Of a stretch of DNA of 64,000 bases, positions 44,277 to 53,175 are shown in pieces. The stretch's first letter is position 1, and the number at the start of each line of letters is the position of its first letter. This DNA comes from Prevotella sp. GTDB taxonomy: Bacteria > Bacteroidota > Bacteroidia > Bacteroidales > Muribaculaceae. The DNA lies in the NCBI GenBank assembly GCA_023662865.1, contig JAMPIK010000002.1:142106-206105 (forward strand), written 5' to 3'. The position numbers and the translations under genes were made by a program. The notes beneath the pieces are model-generated. The model saw nothing but the letters and a program-made list of their open reading frames with translations. It did not search any database and was not told where the DNA came from.

Positions 44277-46082
44277 TTATTCCTTTCGAAGCAGATCATA
44301 CCGTAGTATCCGATCCGAATGTCGCATCCCGTCGCTGAGTGTCTTCCATTGTTCCTCCCTGATTACTGCGCCGGGAGTACAGATGCGTTCGCCAAGGGTT
44401 GAGATGGCGCCTCCGGGATGATTGGCACTGAAGATGCTCCGTCCTAATCCGGTCCACTCATAATTGTTCAGACCCAACAGGTAGAGCAGCGAGGAGAAAA
44501 TATCTACCTGACCCATCACCTTATCAGTGCGCCCGGAGATTGGCGAGTTCAGCACTATGAAAGGCACATATTGCTCGGCACTTACATACTTGCGTCCTTG
44601 CTCTGCGGCAAGACACTCCTGCCGATGATCCGCCAATCCCTCATGGTCGCCGGTGATTACCACCATTGTCTTATCCCAATCCGGACGTGTACGCAGATAG
44701 CTGATCATTATGCCCAATGCCTCATCAGTGAAATGAGCCACCTGCATATAGTCGGCCATCACAGAGGGTATGTCTGACTTGATTTTCAACTTCTTCTCAT
44801 TGTCCGGCAACTTAAACGGCGTGTGGCCGGAGTATGTTACTATCTGCAAGTAGTATGGTCTATCGGCAGGCCATAAGTCGCCCTTGTTGATTTTGTCTAT
44901 ACTTTGGCGCATAAGCTCGGTATCAACTATATGTTTGCGACCCGAATAACTCTCGTCAATGCGGAAGTCGTTAAACGAAACAATCGTATCCAGTCCGAAA
45001 CTGCGCCCAATCACTCCCTGATTCCACACATACTCCTTGTCGCCGGTGAGCAAAACGGCGCGTGCCCCTCGATCTTGTTTAAGTGCCTTATGCAAAGAGG
45101 GATATTCATGGTCGGGATAGCGAACGGCATATGCTCCTTGTGTGAGCGGATACAGGCCCGTCAGGCATAACAGCTGACCGTCTATGGAACGCCCGTCTCT
45201 TGCCTGCGAAACGACATGGGGGTCGTAGAAAGTACCCTTCTTGCGCAACAATGCATTCAGATTGGGTGTAACTTCTTGACCGTCATATTTCATATCAATC
45301 ACCCAACTTTCCAGCGACTCACAAAAGATGAAAATAAGATTTTCAGGCTCCGACACGCCTTCCGGCAGGCTCTCAATGCGCGGTATGGCTGCCAAATAAT
45401 CCTCTGTCTCTTTGATATCACAGGGCGAAAGTTGTTCCAATTCATTGATTGTCTGGTATATGAGATTACCAAAGACCGTGTACATCACCGGGATGCTGCG
45501 ATACGAATAAGCCCCGTTGGAGATTTCATAACACTTGTCTTTAAACCTTCCGGGGGTGGGAAAGACTATCAACGTAATAAGCAGGGGAATGGCGAGTGCC
45601 GCTGCATAAGCGGGTCGCGAAGTGCGCTCCGAGGCTATTGGCTTCCGATAGCGATAAAGCAGCCAAACGGTTGCCACGGTGATAAGAAGAAACACCAAAT
45701 CGCTCCAACGCAATGAAGCCCAAACGCTTGGCATAAAGTCAGACAAGTTGCCGGCATTGGTGTAGCTCGTCAGCGGTATGACATTGAAGTATGTGCGCGA
45801 ATACATCAGATTAGCAAGCAGCAACACTTGCAACGCTATGAGAATAAGCAACTGCACATATTTACAGCGCCACATGGCATATGGCAGCGTGAGTATCAAT
45901 GTCACCAGTATCGTGCTGATATAGAGCGGGAAATGCGAAAAGGGGGTGAACGTAGTCCACATGCACCACACCACATTAAACGCCATGAGGCTCGCAAACA
46001 CAGCCCCGGCAAAAATAGCCGTGCCGACATCCCACCTGCAAAACCAATTAATAACCTGCCGAATTTTCCGTTTCATTTCCAT
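44277..46082 (-). CDS. LTA-synthase-like sulfatase-fold transferase (probable phosphoglycerol or phosphoethanolamine transferase)
   Basis: 601 residues from the ATG at 46082 (alternative 46076). Five N-terminal membrane helices (about 10-165) are followed by an extracytoplasmic alkaline-phosphatase/sulfatase-fold domain. It has the metal glutamate in LIFIFCESLESW, a nucleophile in RDGRSIDGQL (Ser in place of the usual Thr), and VVITGDHEGLAD near 490. Such enzymes move phosphoglycerol or phosphoethanolamine from phospholipids to envelope glycans or lipids. That fits its place at the end of the psd-pssA operon, which makes phosphatidylethanolamine. It lies 10 bp after the histidine kinase gene. 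Confidence 0.85.
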   Translation of the reverse strand: MEMKRKIRQVINWFCRWDVGTAIFAGAVFASLMAFNVVWCMWTTFTPFSHFPLYISTILVTLILTLPYAMWRCKYVQLLILIALQVLLLANLMYSRTYFNVIPLTSYTNAGNLSDFMPSVWASLRWSDLVFLLITVATVWLLYRYRKPIASERTSRPAYAAALAIPLLITLIVFPTPGRFKDKCYEISNGAYSYRSIPVMYTVFGNLIYQTINELEQLSPCDIKETEDYLAAIPRIESLPEGVSEPENLIFIFCESLESWVIDMKYDGQEVTPNLNALLRKKGTFYDPHVVSQARDGRSIDGQLLCLTGLYPLTQGAYAVRYPDHEYPSLHKALKQDRGARAVLLTGDKEYVWNQGVIGRSFGLDTIVSFNDFRIDESYSGRKHIVDTELMRQSIDKINKGDLWPADRPYYLQIVTYSGHTPFKLPDNEKKLKIKSDIPSVMADYMQVAHFTDEALGIMISYLRTRPDWDKTMVVITGDHEGLADHRQECLAAEQGRKYVSAEQYVPFIVLNSPISGRTDKVMGQVDIFSSLLYLLGLNNYEWTGLGRSIFSANHPGGAISTLGERICTPGAVIREEQWKTLSDGMRHSDRILRYDLLRKE

Positions 46083-46092
46083 ACTTTTATAA

Positions 46093-47319
46093 TCATACTT
46101 TGGGCAACACGATGCGGAAGGTGGTGCCGTGGCCCGGCTCGGAGCGGAGCACGAAGATGCGGCCGCGGTGGTATTCTTCAATTATGCGCTTCACCAGAGT
46201 CAGGCCCAAGCCCCAGCCGCGCTTCTTCGTGGTATAGCCGGGGTTGAAAACATTCTTGAAGTTCTTGCGCGCTATGCCCTTGCCGGTGTCGGTCACATCA
46301 ATATAGCATCGATCCTTGTCTGCTCCGGTACTGATGGTCAGCGAACCTTTGCCTCCCATGGCATCGACTGCATTCTTAGTAAGATTCTCCATTACCCACT
46401 CAAACAGCGGGGGCGAGATGCGCACTCCACAGTCTTCATGTGACAAATTCATCTGAATATCAATCTGTTTGGATATGCGGCTGCGCATATATTCCAGACT
46501 CCGTTGCACAGAGTCGCCCAAATATTCAAGTTCCAATTCGGGTATGGAACCAATCTTCGAGAAGCGGTCGGCAATAACCGAAAGTCGCCGCACATCCTTG
46601 TTCATTTCGCGAACCACCTCGGGATCCACTCCGCTGCTTTGCAGAAATTCCATCCATGCCATCAGCGATGAGATTGGCGTGCCCAGCTGATGCGCAGTCT
46701 CTTTCGAAAGGCCCACCCACACGCGGTTTTGCTCGGCTCGCTTGGTGTAAAGTATTGTCAAAAAGACTATTACAGCAAGAAATACCATAACTCCCAACTG
46801 TATATACGGATACCAGCTAAGACGTTTGAGCATTTCCGAATCTTCGTAATATATATATTGATAATAGTTCTTGAATATTCGTATCGGAATGAAATGGTCG
46901 TTGCCGGCTGCGGCCACAGAGAGGCGGTTGCCGTGAGTGGCCTTGTTCAACCGATTAGTCAAAAAGTCTTTATCCCTCTGCGAGAGGTCAACAACCAACA
47001 TTCTCTCATCGCCGGCATCGGGCAGATGAAAGTTGCGATACTCATGTATATTCCCCTCATCGTCTGCCACAAGCACCGGGATTGAATTGTTCTGCTCAAT
47101 GATTGACAGAAGAAATTCGATGTCCGTGCCCTCATTCTGCTGAGCCACACGTTGTGTGGCATCGGCCCATATCTTCATGCGCTCGCGCTCCTGATTGGCA
47201 AGACTCTTCACCAGATTGTTGGAGAGCAACAGGAATATGATAATCGCCGTAAGCGAAATAAGGAAGAACACGGTCTTTCCCAGCCTCTTGCGGTCATAGA
47301 ATGAATATCTCAGGGACAT
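46093..47319 (-). CDS. Orphan sensor histidine kinase
   Basis: A 408-residue membrane kinase. Two transmembrane helices (about 14-36 and 172-195) enclose a periplasmic sensor domain of about 135 residues. The phosphoacceptor helix is SKETAHQLGTPISSLMAWMEFL (His about residue 215), then NLTKNAVDAM (N box), DTGKGI (G1) and the GWGLGLTLVKRI G2 block. No response regulator is adjacent. It overlaps the upstream HAD gene by 10 nt and precedes the LTA-synthase-like gene, so it is co-expressed with lipid genes. The signal is unknown. Confidence 0.92.
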   Translation of the reverse strand: MSLRYSFYDRKRLGKTVFFLISLTAIIIFLLLSNNLVKSLANQERERMKIWADATQRVAQQNEGTDIEFLLSIIEQNNSIPVLVADDEGNIHEYRNFHLPDAGDERMLVVDLSQRDKDFLTNRLNKATHGNRLSVAAAGNDHFIPIRIFKNYYQYIYYEDSEMLKRLSWYPYIQLGVMVFLAVIVFLTILYTKRAEQNRVWVGLSKETAHQLGTPISSLMAWMEFLQSSGVDPEVVREMNKDVRRLSVIADRFSKIGSIPELELEYLGDSVQRSLEYMRSRISKQIDIQMNLSHEDCGVRISPPLFEWVMENLTKNAVDAMGGKGSLTISTGADKDRCYIDVTDTGKGIARKNFKNVFNPGYTTKKRGWGLGLTLVKRIIEEYHRGRIFVLRSEPGHGTTFRIVLPKV

Positions 47320-48230
47320 AACCGGCTGTATTTAAATATAAATTCAGGCACAGCGTCTTCGGCGTTCGAGCCTATCACATCGGTGGCAATCTCTTTCAGG
47401 GCGTCAATGGCACCCTCCACGGCGAACCCCTCATCGGCAAGCTCGAACAGCGGCATATCGTTTACATTATCGCCGAAAGCCACAATGCGCCCGGCACCGA
47501 CCTGTGAGGCAATTGCCTCAACAGCAGCCGCTTTGCTCGTCTGCCGCGAGAACATCTCCAACTCTCCCCACTCCGACCCGAATGCATCGTGGTAGCAGAG
47601 CGGATAAACCGGAAATTCAGGCGACTCCTTTATCTCCTCATATAACGCGAAGGCCTTATCCCATGGCTGAACACTGAACAGCAGCACCGTGTTGTCAAAC
47701 GTTGCCGGGAGCACCGACTCTCCGCTTGGAGGCACATGAAATGTCTTGAACGGTGAGCGACAGCGCTCGGAAATAAAGGTCTTTTCAAACTGATTCAGCT
47801 CTCCGATATGGTAGCAGTCAAGCTTTTGTGTCTCGCTGATTTTGTAAATGAATGTGGCCACGCCGTGTTTGCGATACACCGGTATCATTTTCTTGACAAC
47901 ATCGGGAGCAATGCAGCATATCCGACTGTAATTCAATGTCTTGAAATCGAATAAGGCAGCCCCGGTCATAACCACTCCCCGCAGACGCATATCCACCTCT
48001 GCAAGCAAGTCCACCACCGTGCCGGGTGTGCGCGCCGTGGCTATTGTAAACAAGACTCCTTTCTCGATTGCGGTATTGAGCAAGTACGCACTTCGCTCAC
48101 TGACATGAGAATGAGGGTCGAGCAAAGTGCCGTCGAGGTCGGAGACGTAAAGCACACGCGGCGTGAGCAGCCCATGGCCGAAGCTCAATGAACGCGGACG
48201 GCTATTCGGAGATGACGGTGTACTTTGCAT
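47310..48230 (-). CDS. Cof-type HAD-IIB phosphatase
   Basis: A 306-residue HAD hydrolase. Motif I is SDLDGTLLDPHSHVS, motif II is in IATARTPGTV and the late motif is IVAFGDNVNDMPLFE. The large cap between them is that of the Cof/YbiV group, which hydrolyses sugar phosphates and similar small substrates. The first 25 residues are not conserved-looking. Its start overlaps the DUF4834 gene by 29 nt, so a downstream start is conceivable, but none with ATG lies before motif I. Confidence 0.88.
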   Translation of the reverse strand: MQSTPSSPNSRPRSLSFGHGLLTPRVLYVSDLDGTLLDPHSHVSERSAYLLNTAIEKGVLFTIATARTPGTVVDLLAEVDMRLRGVVMTGAALFDFKTLNYSRICCIAPDVVKKMIPVYRKHGVATFIYKISETQKLDCYHIGELNQFEKTFISERCRSPFKTFHVPPSGESVLPATFDNTVLLFSVQPWDKAFALYEEIKESPEFPVYPLCYHDAFGSEWGELEMFSRQTSKAAAVEAIASQVGAGRIVAFGDNVNDMPLFELADEGFAVEGAIDALKEIATDVIGSNAEDAVPEFIFKYSRLCP

Positions 48231-48621
48231 CGCTTATCTGAAACTCGTTTTTGTAATTGTAATTTACCGGAGATTTTTCGGTGTCAAAAAGCCATTTCTC
48301 TTTCCCGGAAATTTGAAGCACTTCGAAAGTTACCGCATCGCCGTACTCGCGGGGTATGATTTTGGAAGCGCGTCCGTAAGTGCGGCGGCGTGAATATGAG
48401 GTCCGGCTTGTGCGCGATGTCCGAGCTCTTCTTTCTCTTCTCCGCGACTCATTTTCGGCCTCGGCGGCTTGTCGGCGCACTTCACTCGGGTCTATGCCCA
48501 TGCTCTTGAACATCCGGTCTTGAACATAGTTGGCAGTGCGGCGCATGGCCCACCTCCGTATCTGCGGGCCGAAAAACCACAATGCCCAAATGAGCAATAC
48601 CAAAATTACTGCCAATATCAT
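48202..48621 (-). CDS. DUF4834-family membrane-anchored protein
   Basis: 139 residues: one N-terminal transmembrane helix (MILAVILVLLIWALWFFGP), an Arg/Ser-rich basic region (RRRERRARTSRTSRTSYSRRR), and a short C-terminal domain (YGDAVTFEVLQISGKEKW). This is the Bacteroidetes DUF4834 family, of unknown function. Its ATG overlaps the pssA stop by one base (TAATG), so it is coupled to phosphatidylserine synthase. Confidence 0.8.
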   Translation of the reverse strand: MILAVILVLLIWALWFFGPQIRRWAMRRTANYVQDRMFKSMGIDPSEVRRQAAEAENESRRRERRARTSRTSRTSYSRRRTYGRASKIIPREYGDAVTFEVLQISGKEKWLFDTEKSPVNYNYKNEFQISDAKYTVISE

Positions 48622-49337
48622 TATTCCTCAGTGCTATCTACCGGTGTCAACACGAAAAGAGAACTCACAAATGCGCTAAGTATGTAGTATCCAACGGTAT
48701 AGAACAAACCTGTCCAACCGAACATCACCACGCATACCCCCCCGACAATCACCAGCGAAACAGGCAAAGCAAGATTGCGGAAAGAGAAGCTGCCGAGCTT
48801 GAAAGAATACATGCGTATGGGTGAGACCATCAATATACTTATTATCACAACGCAACCCACTGTTGCATAGAGGTTGGCACCCGTTTCGGAAGCAAGCATG
48901 GCGGCCAGCCCGATGCAGAAGAGCGCGGCGGCCGGGATGGGCAACCCTTTGAACGAATGTACTTGCGAGGTGTCAAGATTAAAGCGAGCCAAACGAATGG
49001 CACCGCATATCGGCAACAGCAGGCACAACAGCCGGCTCCACAGCGGCGCATGAGCCGCGAGCAGCAAGTTGGAAAGAACCATTGCCGGCGCCACTCCGAA
49101 ACTGACAAGGTCGGAAAGCGAGTCAAGCTGTTTGCCCAGAGGCGAGTACTCGCCGAGCATACGCGCCGACAAGCCGTCCATAAAGTCGGCAACGGAAGCT
49201 AACAGAATGAAACAAAAGGCAATGATATATGCCGGGTGCCCGGCTATCATTTCAAGCGGAAAGCAAGCGCACATCACCGCCATGCAGCCGCTCGTCAGAT
49301 TAATAAGGGTTATGGTGTTGGGTATATACTTTTTCAT
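48621..49337 (-). CDS. pssA: CDP-diacylglycerol-serine O-phosphatidyltransferase
   Basis: 238 residues from the ATG at 49337 (MKKYIPNTITLINLTSG). Integral membrane enzyme making phosphatidylserine from CDP-diacylglycerol and serine. The CDP-alcohol phosphotransferase signature D-G-x2-A-R-x8-G-x3-D-x3-D is complete in DGLSARMLGEYSPLGKQLDSLSD (from about residue 56). Six or more membrane helices. Follows psd by 79 bp, the usual psd-pssA pair for phosphatidylethanolamine synthesis. Confidence 0.94.
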   Translation of the reverse strand: MKKYIPNTITLINLTSGCMAVMCACFPLEMIAGHPAYIIAFCFILLASVADFMDGLSARMLGEYSPLGKQLDSLSDLVSFGVAPAMVLSNLLLAAHAPLWSRLLCLLLPICGAIRLARFNLDTSQVHSFKGLPIPAAALFCIGLAAMLASETGANLYATVGCVVIISILMVSPIRMYSFKLGSFSFRNLALPVSLVIVGGVCVVMFGWTGLFYTVGYYILSAFVSSLFVLTPVDSTEE

Positions 49338-49416
49338 TTTCGAGCAGGGAGTCAATAAACTCTCACACTTATATAATTAAAGAAGGTGGTGATAAGTTCA
49401 TATCTCCACCCCTGAT

Positions 49417-50091
49417 TTACTTCTTTTTGTATTCGGGCAGATGCGCCAAGGGGGTAAGACCGCCGCGGGTTGTCTGACCGAGTTCGACAAGCACTTCGCT
49501 GTCAACGGGGAGGTAAATGTCAACACGTGAGCCGAATTTTATGAAGCCCAAATGGTCGTCGATGTCAGCCTTCTCCCCTTTCCGGGCATATGTGACAATT
49601 CGGCGAGCCATTGCGCCGGCCACTTGGCGGACGGTAATGAGCGAGCCATCGGGGGAGACGATGCCTATGGTGCTTCGCTCGTTTTGCAAGCTGGCTTTCG
49701 GCAGATAAGCGCTAAGGAAGCGCCCCTTGTGGTGCTTCACATATTTCACCTCGCCGTCAATGGGAAACCAGTTGGCGTGCACATTGAGCGGACTCATGAA
49801 TACGCTCACCTGAATGGCCTCGCCTTTGATGTATTCCGGCTCGTGAACTCGCTCGATTACAACCACTTTACCATCAACGGAACTGACGACCATACCTTTG
49901 CGATCGCCTTTGTAGTCGCGCCTGGGACAGCGGAAGAAGTTGAAGACGAACCCATAGACGACAACCGATACAATGCTCCCCAAGGCGGGCATAACCATGG
50001 GGCGCAAGAAGAGCCAGGCCACGGCATTCAGCATGGCGAGCATCGCAAACAGGATAACGAGTATGTTGGTTCCTTCTCTGTGAATTTTCAT
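49417..50091 (-). CDS. psd: Phosphatidylserine decarboxylase (short, archaeal-type)
   Basis: 224 residues from the ATG at 50091 (MKIHREGTNILVILF). Two N-terminal hydrophobic helices are followed by the decarboxylase domain with VFMSPLNVHANWFP, RNER-like SLQNERSTIGI and the autocleavage site in GFIKFGSRVDIYLP. Cleavage before Ser yields the pyruvoyl group. It converts phosphatidylserine to phosphatidylethanolamine. The frame runs upstream to 50127, but the promoter at 50101-50132 excludes that. Confidence 0.93.
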   Translation of the reverse strand: MKIHREGTNILVILFAMLAMLNAVAWLFLRPMVMPALGSIVSVVVYGFVFNFFRCPRRDYKGDRKGMVVSSVDGKVVVIERVHEPEYIKGEAIQVSVFMSPLNVHANWFPIDGEVKYVKHHKGRFLSAYLPKASLQNERSTIGIVSPDGSLITVRQVAGAMARRIVTYARKGEKADIDDHLGFIKFGSRVDIYLPVDSEVLVELGQTTRGGLTPLAHLPEYKKK

Positions 50092-50100
50092 TTTACCGCG

Positions 50101-50132
50101 CAAATTTACTAAAAATCGGAATACCATGCAAA
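50101..50132 (-). promoter_or_regulatory. Promoter of the psd-pssA operon with almost no leader
   Basis: Minus-strand TTTG at 50132-50129, 20 bp, TAAATTTG at 50108-50101. The start would be about 50096, only some 5 nt before the psd ATG. Confidence 0.6.
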
Positions 50133-50207
50133 TTTACGGCTGCAAATAGTTAAAAAAGAAAGAAAACAAAGCTGAAAAAAGCAGTGAAGATGTCGGGCTG
50201 AAAGGCA

Positions 50208-50239
50208 GTAAGCGAGCACCTTGGCGGGTGCTCGCTTAC
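50208..50239 (-). terminator. Strong hairpin downstream of the M6 protease gene
   Basis: A 13-bp perfect stem (50208-50220 with 50227-50239) with a 6-nt loop, 33 bp after the protease stop. No long T-run, but stable enough to end or protect the transcript. Confidence 0.6.
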
Positions 50240-50271
50240 TTGAATAGTGGGCAATTTAACGAATTTGTCAA

Positions 50272-52683
50272 TTAGCGGGCTATGGTTTTGAATACGCGGT
50301 TGCCTTGGCGGCAGATGAGGATCTGACCGGGGGCGGGGTTGATTACGCGGCGACCGAGAGTGTCGAAGTATTCAACCGGGGCGTCTTGCATCTCAACGTC
50401 TGTCAGGGAGTCGGTGTCGGAGAGTTTGACGGAAACCTTGTCGCTGTAAGCGGACTGTTTGAATTCGCCGATTGCGCGTACATGATATTTGTAAGTTGTG
50501 ATGCCTTCTTTGAGCTTGTCGATGCGCAGGGAGGTGGCACCGTTAGTCTTCACGGCATTGTAGTCGGGAAGAACTTCATCGCTTGCACCCACTTTTATAG
50601 TTACATCGTCGAGAGCGAGGTTGCCGCCCTGCTTGTTGTAGATGAACTTAACTTGGCTTACATTTTCGGGCAGATTGTTGATTTCAACCACTTTTGCTTC
50701 ATCGCGAGTGGGGAGGCTTTCAGAGTAAAGTTTCACCCAGCTATTGCCAACCAGACCCATCACATCGAGAGAAGACTTGCCGTTAGTGCTTTGGCCTTTG
50801 CGCCAATAAGAAATAGATATGGCTTCGCCTTCAAGTTCGGGAGAGAGCAGATATTGAGCATCTGCGTTGAACTTCAACGAGGGAGCAGATTCACCGTAGT
50901 TGCCGTTGGAGGTGTACTTCTCGCTTGTGGTAGCTGACCAACCTTCGGGGAGAGTAATCACGCCGTCAGCACCCATTGCATTTGTGAGGGTGTAGCCTTC
51001 GCCGGCGCCGGTGGCGTAAGCAGTTACTTCATAGTCGATTGCGTTCTCAACCGGTTCCCAAGCGGCCACGAAGTGAGAAGAGCTCTTCTCAACCTGATCG
51101 TCAGCGAAGGGTTTGGGCACTTTTACTTTGGGGAGACCGTCGTCGCCGCCGGCTGCTTTGAAAGTAATCACGCCATCGGTTTCGGCAATGTCAGTAATCG
51201 GCATATTGAGACCCTGACCGTTCCAGGCCTTCATGGAGGGAGTAGTGTCATCGGTGAACGAAGTTACATTTTTTGTACCCGGGAAGGGGTAGGCGGCGAA
51301 AACAGCCTCGGTGGTGCCGTTGTAACCGCAAGCCTCTTCAAGGTCAACGTACTGGTGGTATTCGTTGTTGTTAACTACATTGTTTGCCCAAACAGAAGCG
51401 TTGAAGTCTATGTGCCAAACGAGCATACCGTGGCCGGGGATGTACTTGTCCCAACCCTCTTGTTGGCGGTTTTCAAGCAAGAAGAATTCGTTCTTGCTTT
51501 CTGTGGGAATGATGTAAGCCTTGTTTGAAGAGAGGATATGTTCGAGCTCACCGTCCATGGGTTCATCGATAACCTCGAGGTCAATCCAGCCCAAAGAGTT
51601 ACGCTCGTAAGCACCGTAAGCCGGGGGCGTACAACCGTTGTTATTGTAGGGACCGTAGTCGAGCACGCTGTAAGATTCGGGAGTGTAGTTGACCGTGTTG
51701 CTTACAGTGTTGTACAAGTCGGGCAAACCCATGACATGACTGAACTCATGCACGAAAGTACCGATACCGTCGGGGCGAGTCTGCTCCCATTCGTTGGAGC
51801 AGCCATAGTGGTTCACGGCTACGCCGTCGACCATGAGCGACTTTCCGGCTTCCGCGAGACTCCAAGAGTGGGGCCAAACGGTAGAGGCATCACCATAGCT
51901 TGCTTCACCCTGGCCTGCGTAGATTACATATACATTGTCGATTTCGCCGTCGCCATCGTTGTCAAAGATTGAGAAATCGTAGTCGGGATCAAGAATCTTG
52001 ATAGCATCGATTACCATTTCTTCCGGGGCGCGGTCAGAGCCGCCATAGTCGTTGCCGCCATAGTAGCTGCGCTTGTTGGGGAGCTGAACCGGGCCGAGGC
52101 AAACGAAGTTGGGGGTGAACTGACCCATGGAGTTCTCTTTGAAATATTCAGAGCAAGAACCGGTGCCGCCGTACTGGCTGAAGCCCTCTTCGTTGAGCAT
52201 ACCGTCAAAGTATTTCAACGGGTCGGAAGTTCTGAAACGATAGTCCTTGTATTCAACGAGAATCACGAGCACGTTGGGCGAACCCTTACCGGGGAAAGTG
52301 GTTTTGTCGAGACCCACACCGGTCTGGGGAATCTTTTTGGGAGAAAGCGGCACGGCCTTGAGGTCAACCTCTTTGAAATTCATAGCCTCGACGGGCATGA
52401 AAGAACGTTTTGAGAGGTCAACGGCAAGCACGCCGGTACTTTCAACAAATCCGGCATTGTTGAGGCGACCGTAGCAGTAGCCGCCATCGGGAGCATCGGC
52501 GAGAATAATGTCGTCTTCAGTGAGTGTGAAGTGGCGGAATTCATCGCCTATTTTTTTGATACGGAGGGTCGAGCCATCGGGTTGAGTGACGGTTTGCACC
52601 TCTCTTTTGGCCGGGACAGCGAACAGAGAGAGGCTGCCGGCGAGCATTATAGAGCTGATTAACAGTCTGTTTTTGATTTTCAT
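50272..52683 (-). CDS. Secreted M6-family metalloprotease with type IX-like C-terminal tail
   Basis: An 803-residue protein with a signal peptide (1-23, SLFAVPAKREV). The immune-inhibitor-A-type catalytic domain has the zinc motif HEFSH in GTFVHEFSHVMGLPDLY (about residue 316) and calcium-like DNDGDGEIDNVYV. A MAM/jelly-roll-like domain follows (LSPELEGEAISISYWRKG), then an Fn3-like segment. The end (VEYFDTLGRRVINPAPGQILICRQGNRVFKTIAR) resembles a type A secretion-system-IX sorting tail. It probably degrades host or dietary proteins at the cell surface. Codon use is strongly biased (GAG-poor, uniform), consistent with high expression. Confidence 0.88.
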   Translation of the reverse strand: MKIKNRLLISSIMLAGSLSLFAVPAKREVQTVTQPDGSTLRIKKIGDEFRHFTLTEDDIILADAPDGGYCYGRLNNAGFVESTGVLAVDLSKRSFMPVEAMNFKEVDLKAVPLSPKKIPQTGVGLDKTTFPGKGSPNVLVILVEYKDYRFRTSDPLKYFDGMLNEEGFSQYGGTGSCSEYFKENSMGQFTPNFVCLGPVQLPNKRSYYGGNDYGGSDRAPEEMVIDAIKILDPDYDFSIFDNDGDGEIDNVYVIYAGQGEASYGDASTVWPHSWSLAEAGKSLMVDGVAVNHYGCSNEWEQTRPDGIGTFVHEFSHVMGLPDLYNTVSNTVNYTPESYSVLDYGPYNNNGCTPPAYGAYERNSLGWIDLEVIDEPMDGELEHILSSNKAYIIPTESKNEFFLLENRQQEGWDKYIPGHGMLVWHIDFNASVWANNVVNNNEYHQYVDLEEACGYNGTTEAVFAAYPFPGTKNVTSFTDDTTPSMKAWNGQGLNMPITDIAETDGVITFKAAGGDDGLPKVKVPKPFADDQVEKSSSHFVAAWEPVENAIDYEVTAYATGAGEGYTLTNAMGADGVITLPEGWSATTSEKYTSNGNYGESAPSLKFNADAQYLLSPELEGEAISISYWRKGQSTNGKSSLDVMGLVGNSWVKLYSESLPTRDEAKVVEINNLPENVSQVKFIYNKQGGNLALDDVTIKVGASDEVLPDYNAVKTNGATSLRIDKLKEGITTYKYHVRAIGEFKQSAYSDKVSVKLSDTDSLTDVEMQDAPVEYFDTLGRRVINPAPGQILICRQGNRVFKTIAR

Positions 52684-52813
52684 GAAATATATAAATGTTG
52701 TATTAGTATTTTCTAATCTGCAAATTTACAATAAATTTTTGAAAGAATATAAAAGTTGAGTGAGTGAAATTGCCGAAAACCGGGACTTTACGGTAAATTA
52801 AGAATTCTAAATT

Positions 52814-53155
52814 TTATTTGGATTTTTTGTGGCAGCCGGATTTCCCGTCGCAGTTTTTGACGTGTTTGGCGGGAGTTTTTGCTTCGGTTGTGGTGTATCC
52901 GAGTTTTTTGAGTGCTTTGCCGAGGTTGGCGGGGTCTGTTTTGTCGGCGTCGTACTTGATTGTGATTTGCTGTGTTTTGAGGTTTGTCTCGATTTCTTTC
53001 ACACCTTTCTCAAAGCGGAGGTTGCCTTTTATTTTGTTTTCACAGTTTTGACAACTCATGGGCGGGTCGGGGGTGAAGATTACTGTTTTGATGTCTTTTG
53101 CGAAGAGAGAGGCTGAGCCGAGCAGCAGTGCTGCTATGAGTAATTTTGCTTTCAT
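52814..53155 (-). CDS. Periplasmic heavy-metal-associated (HMA) domain protein
   Basis: 113 residues from the ATG at 53155 (MKAKLLIAALLLG). Signal peptide (1-20, SLFAKD), then one HMA domain with the metal-binding CxxC in PPMSCQNCENKIKG. A Cys/His/Lys-rich tail follows (KNCDGKSGCHKKSK) that could add metal ligands. Likely a copper or other soft-metal carrier or sensor in the envelope. It lies 20 bp after a TonB-dependent receptor gene, suggesting a shared transition-metal role. Confidence 0.85.
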   Translation of the reverse strand: MKAKLLIAALLLGSASLFAKDIKTVIFTPDPPMSCQNCENKIKGNLRFEKGVKEIETNLKTQQITIKYDADKTDPANLGKALKKLGYTTTEAKTPAKHVKNCDGKSGCHKKSK

Positions 53156-53175
53156 ATAATGAGAGTTATGAGGGG

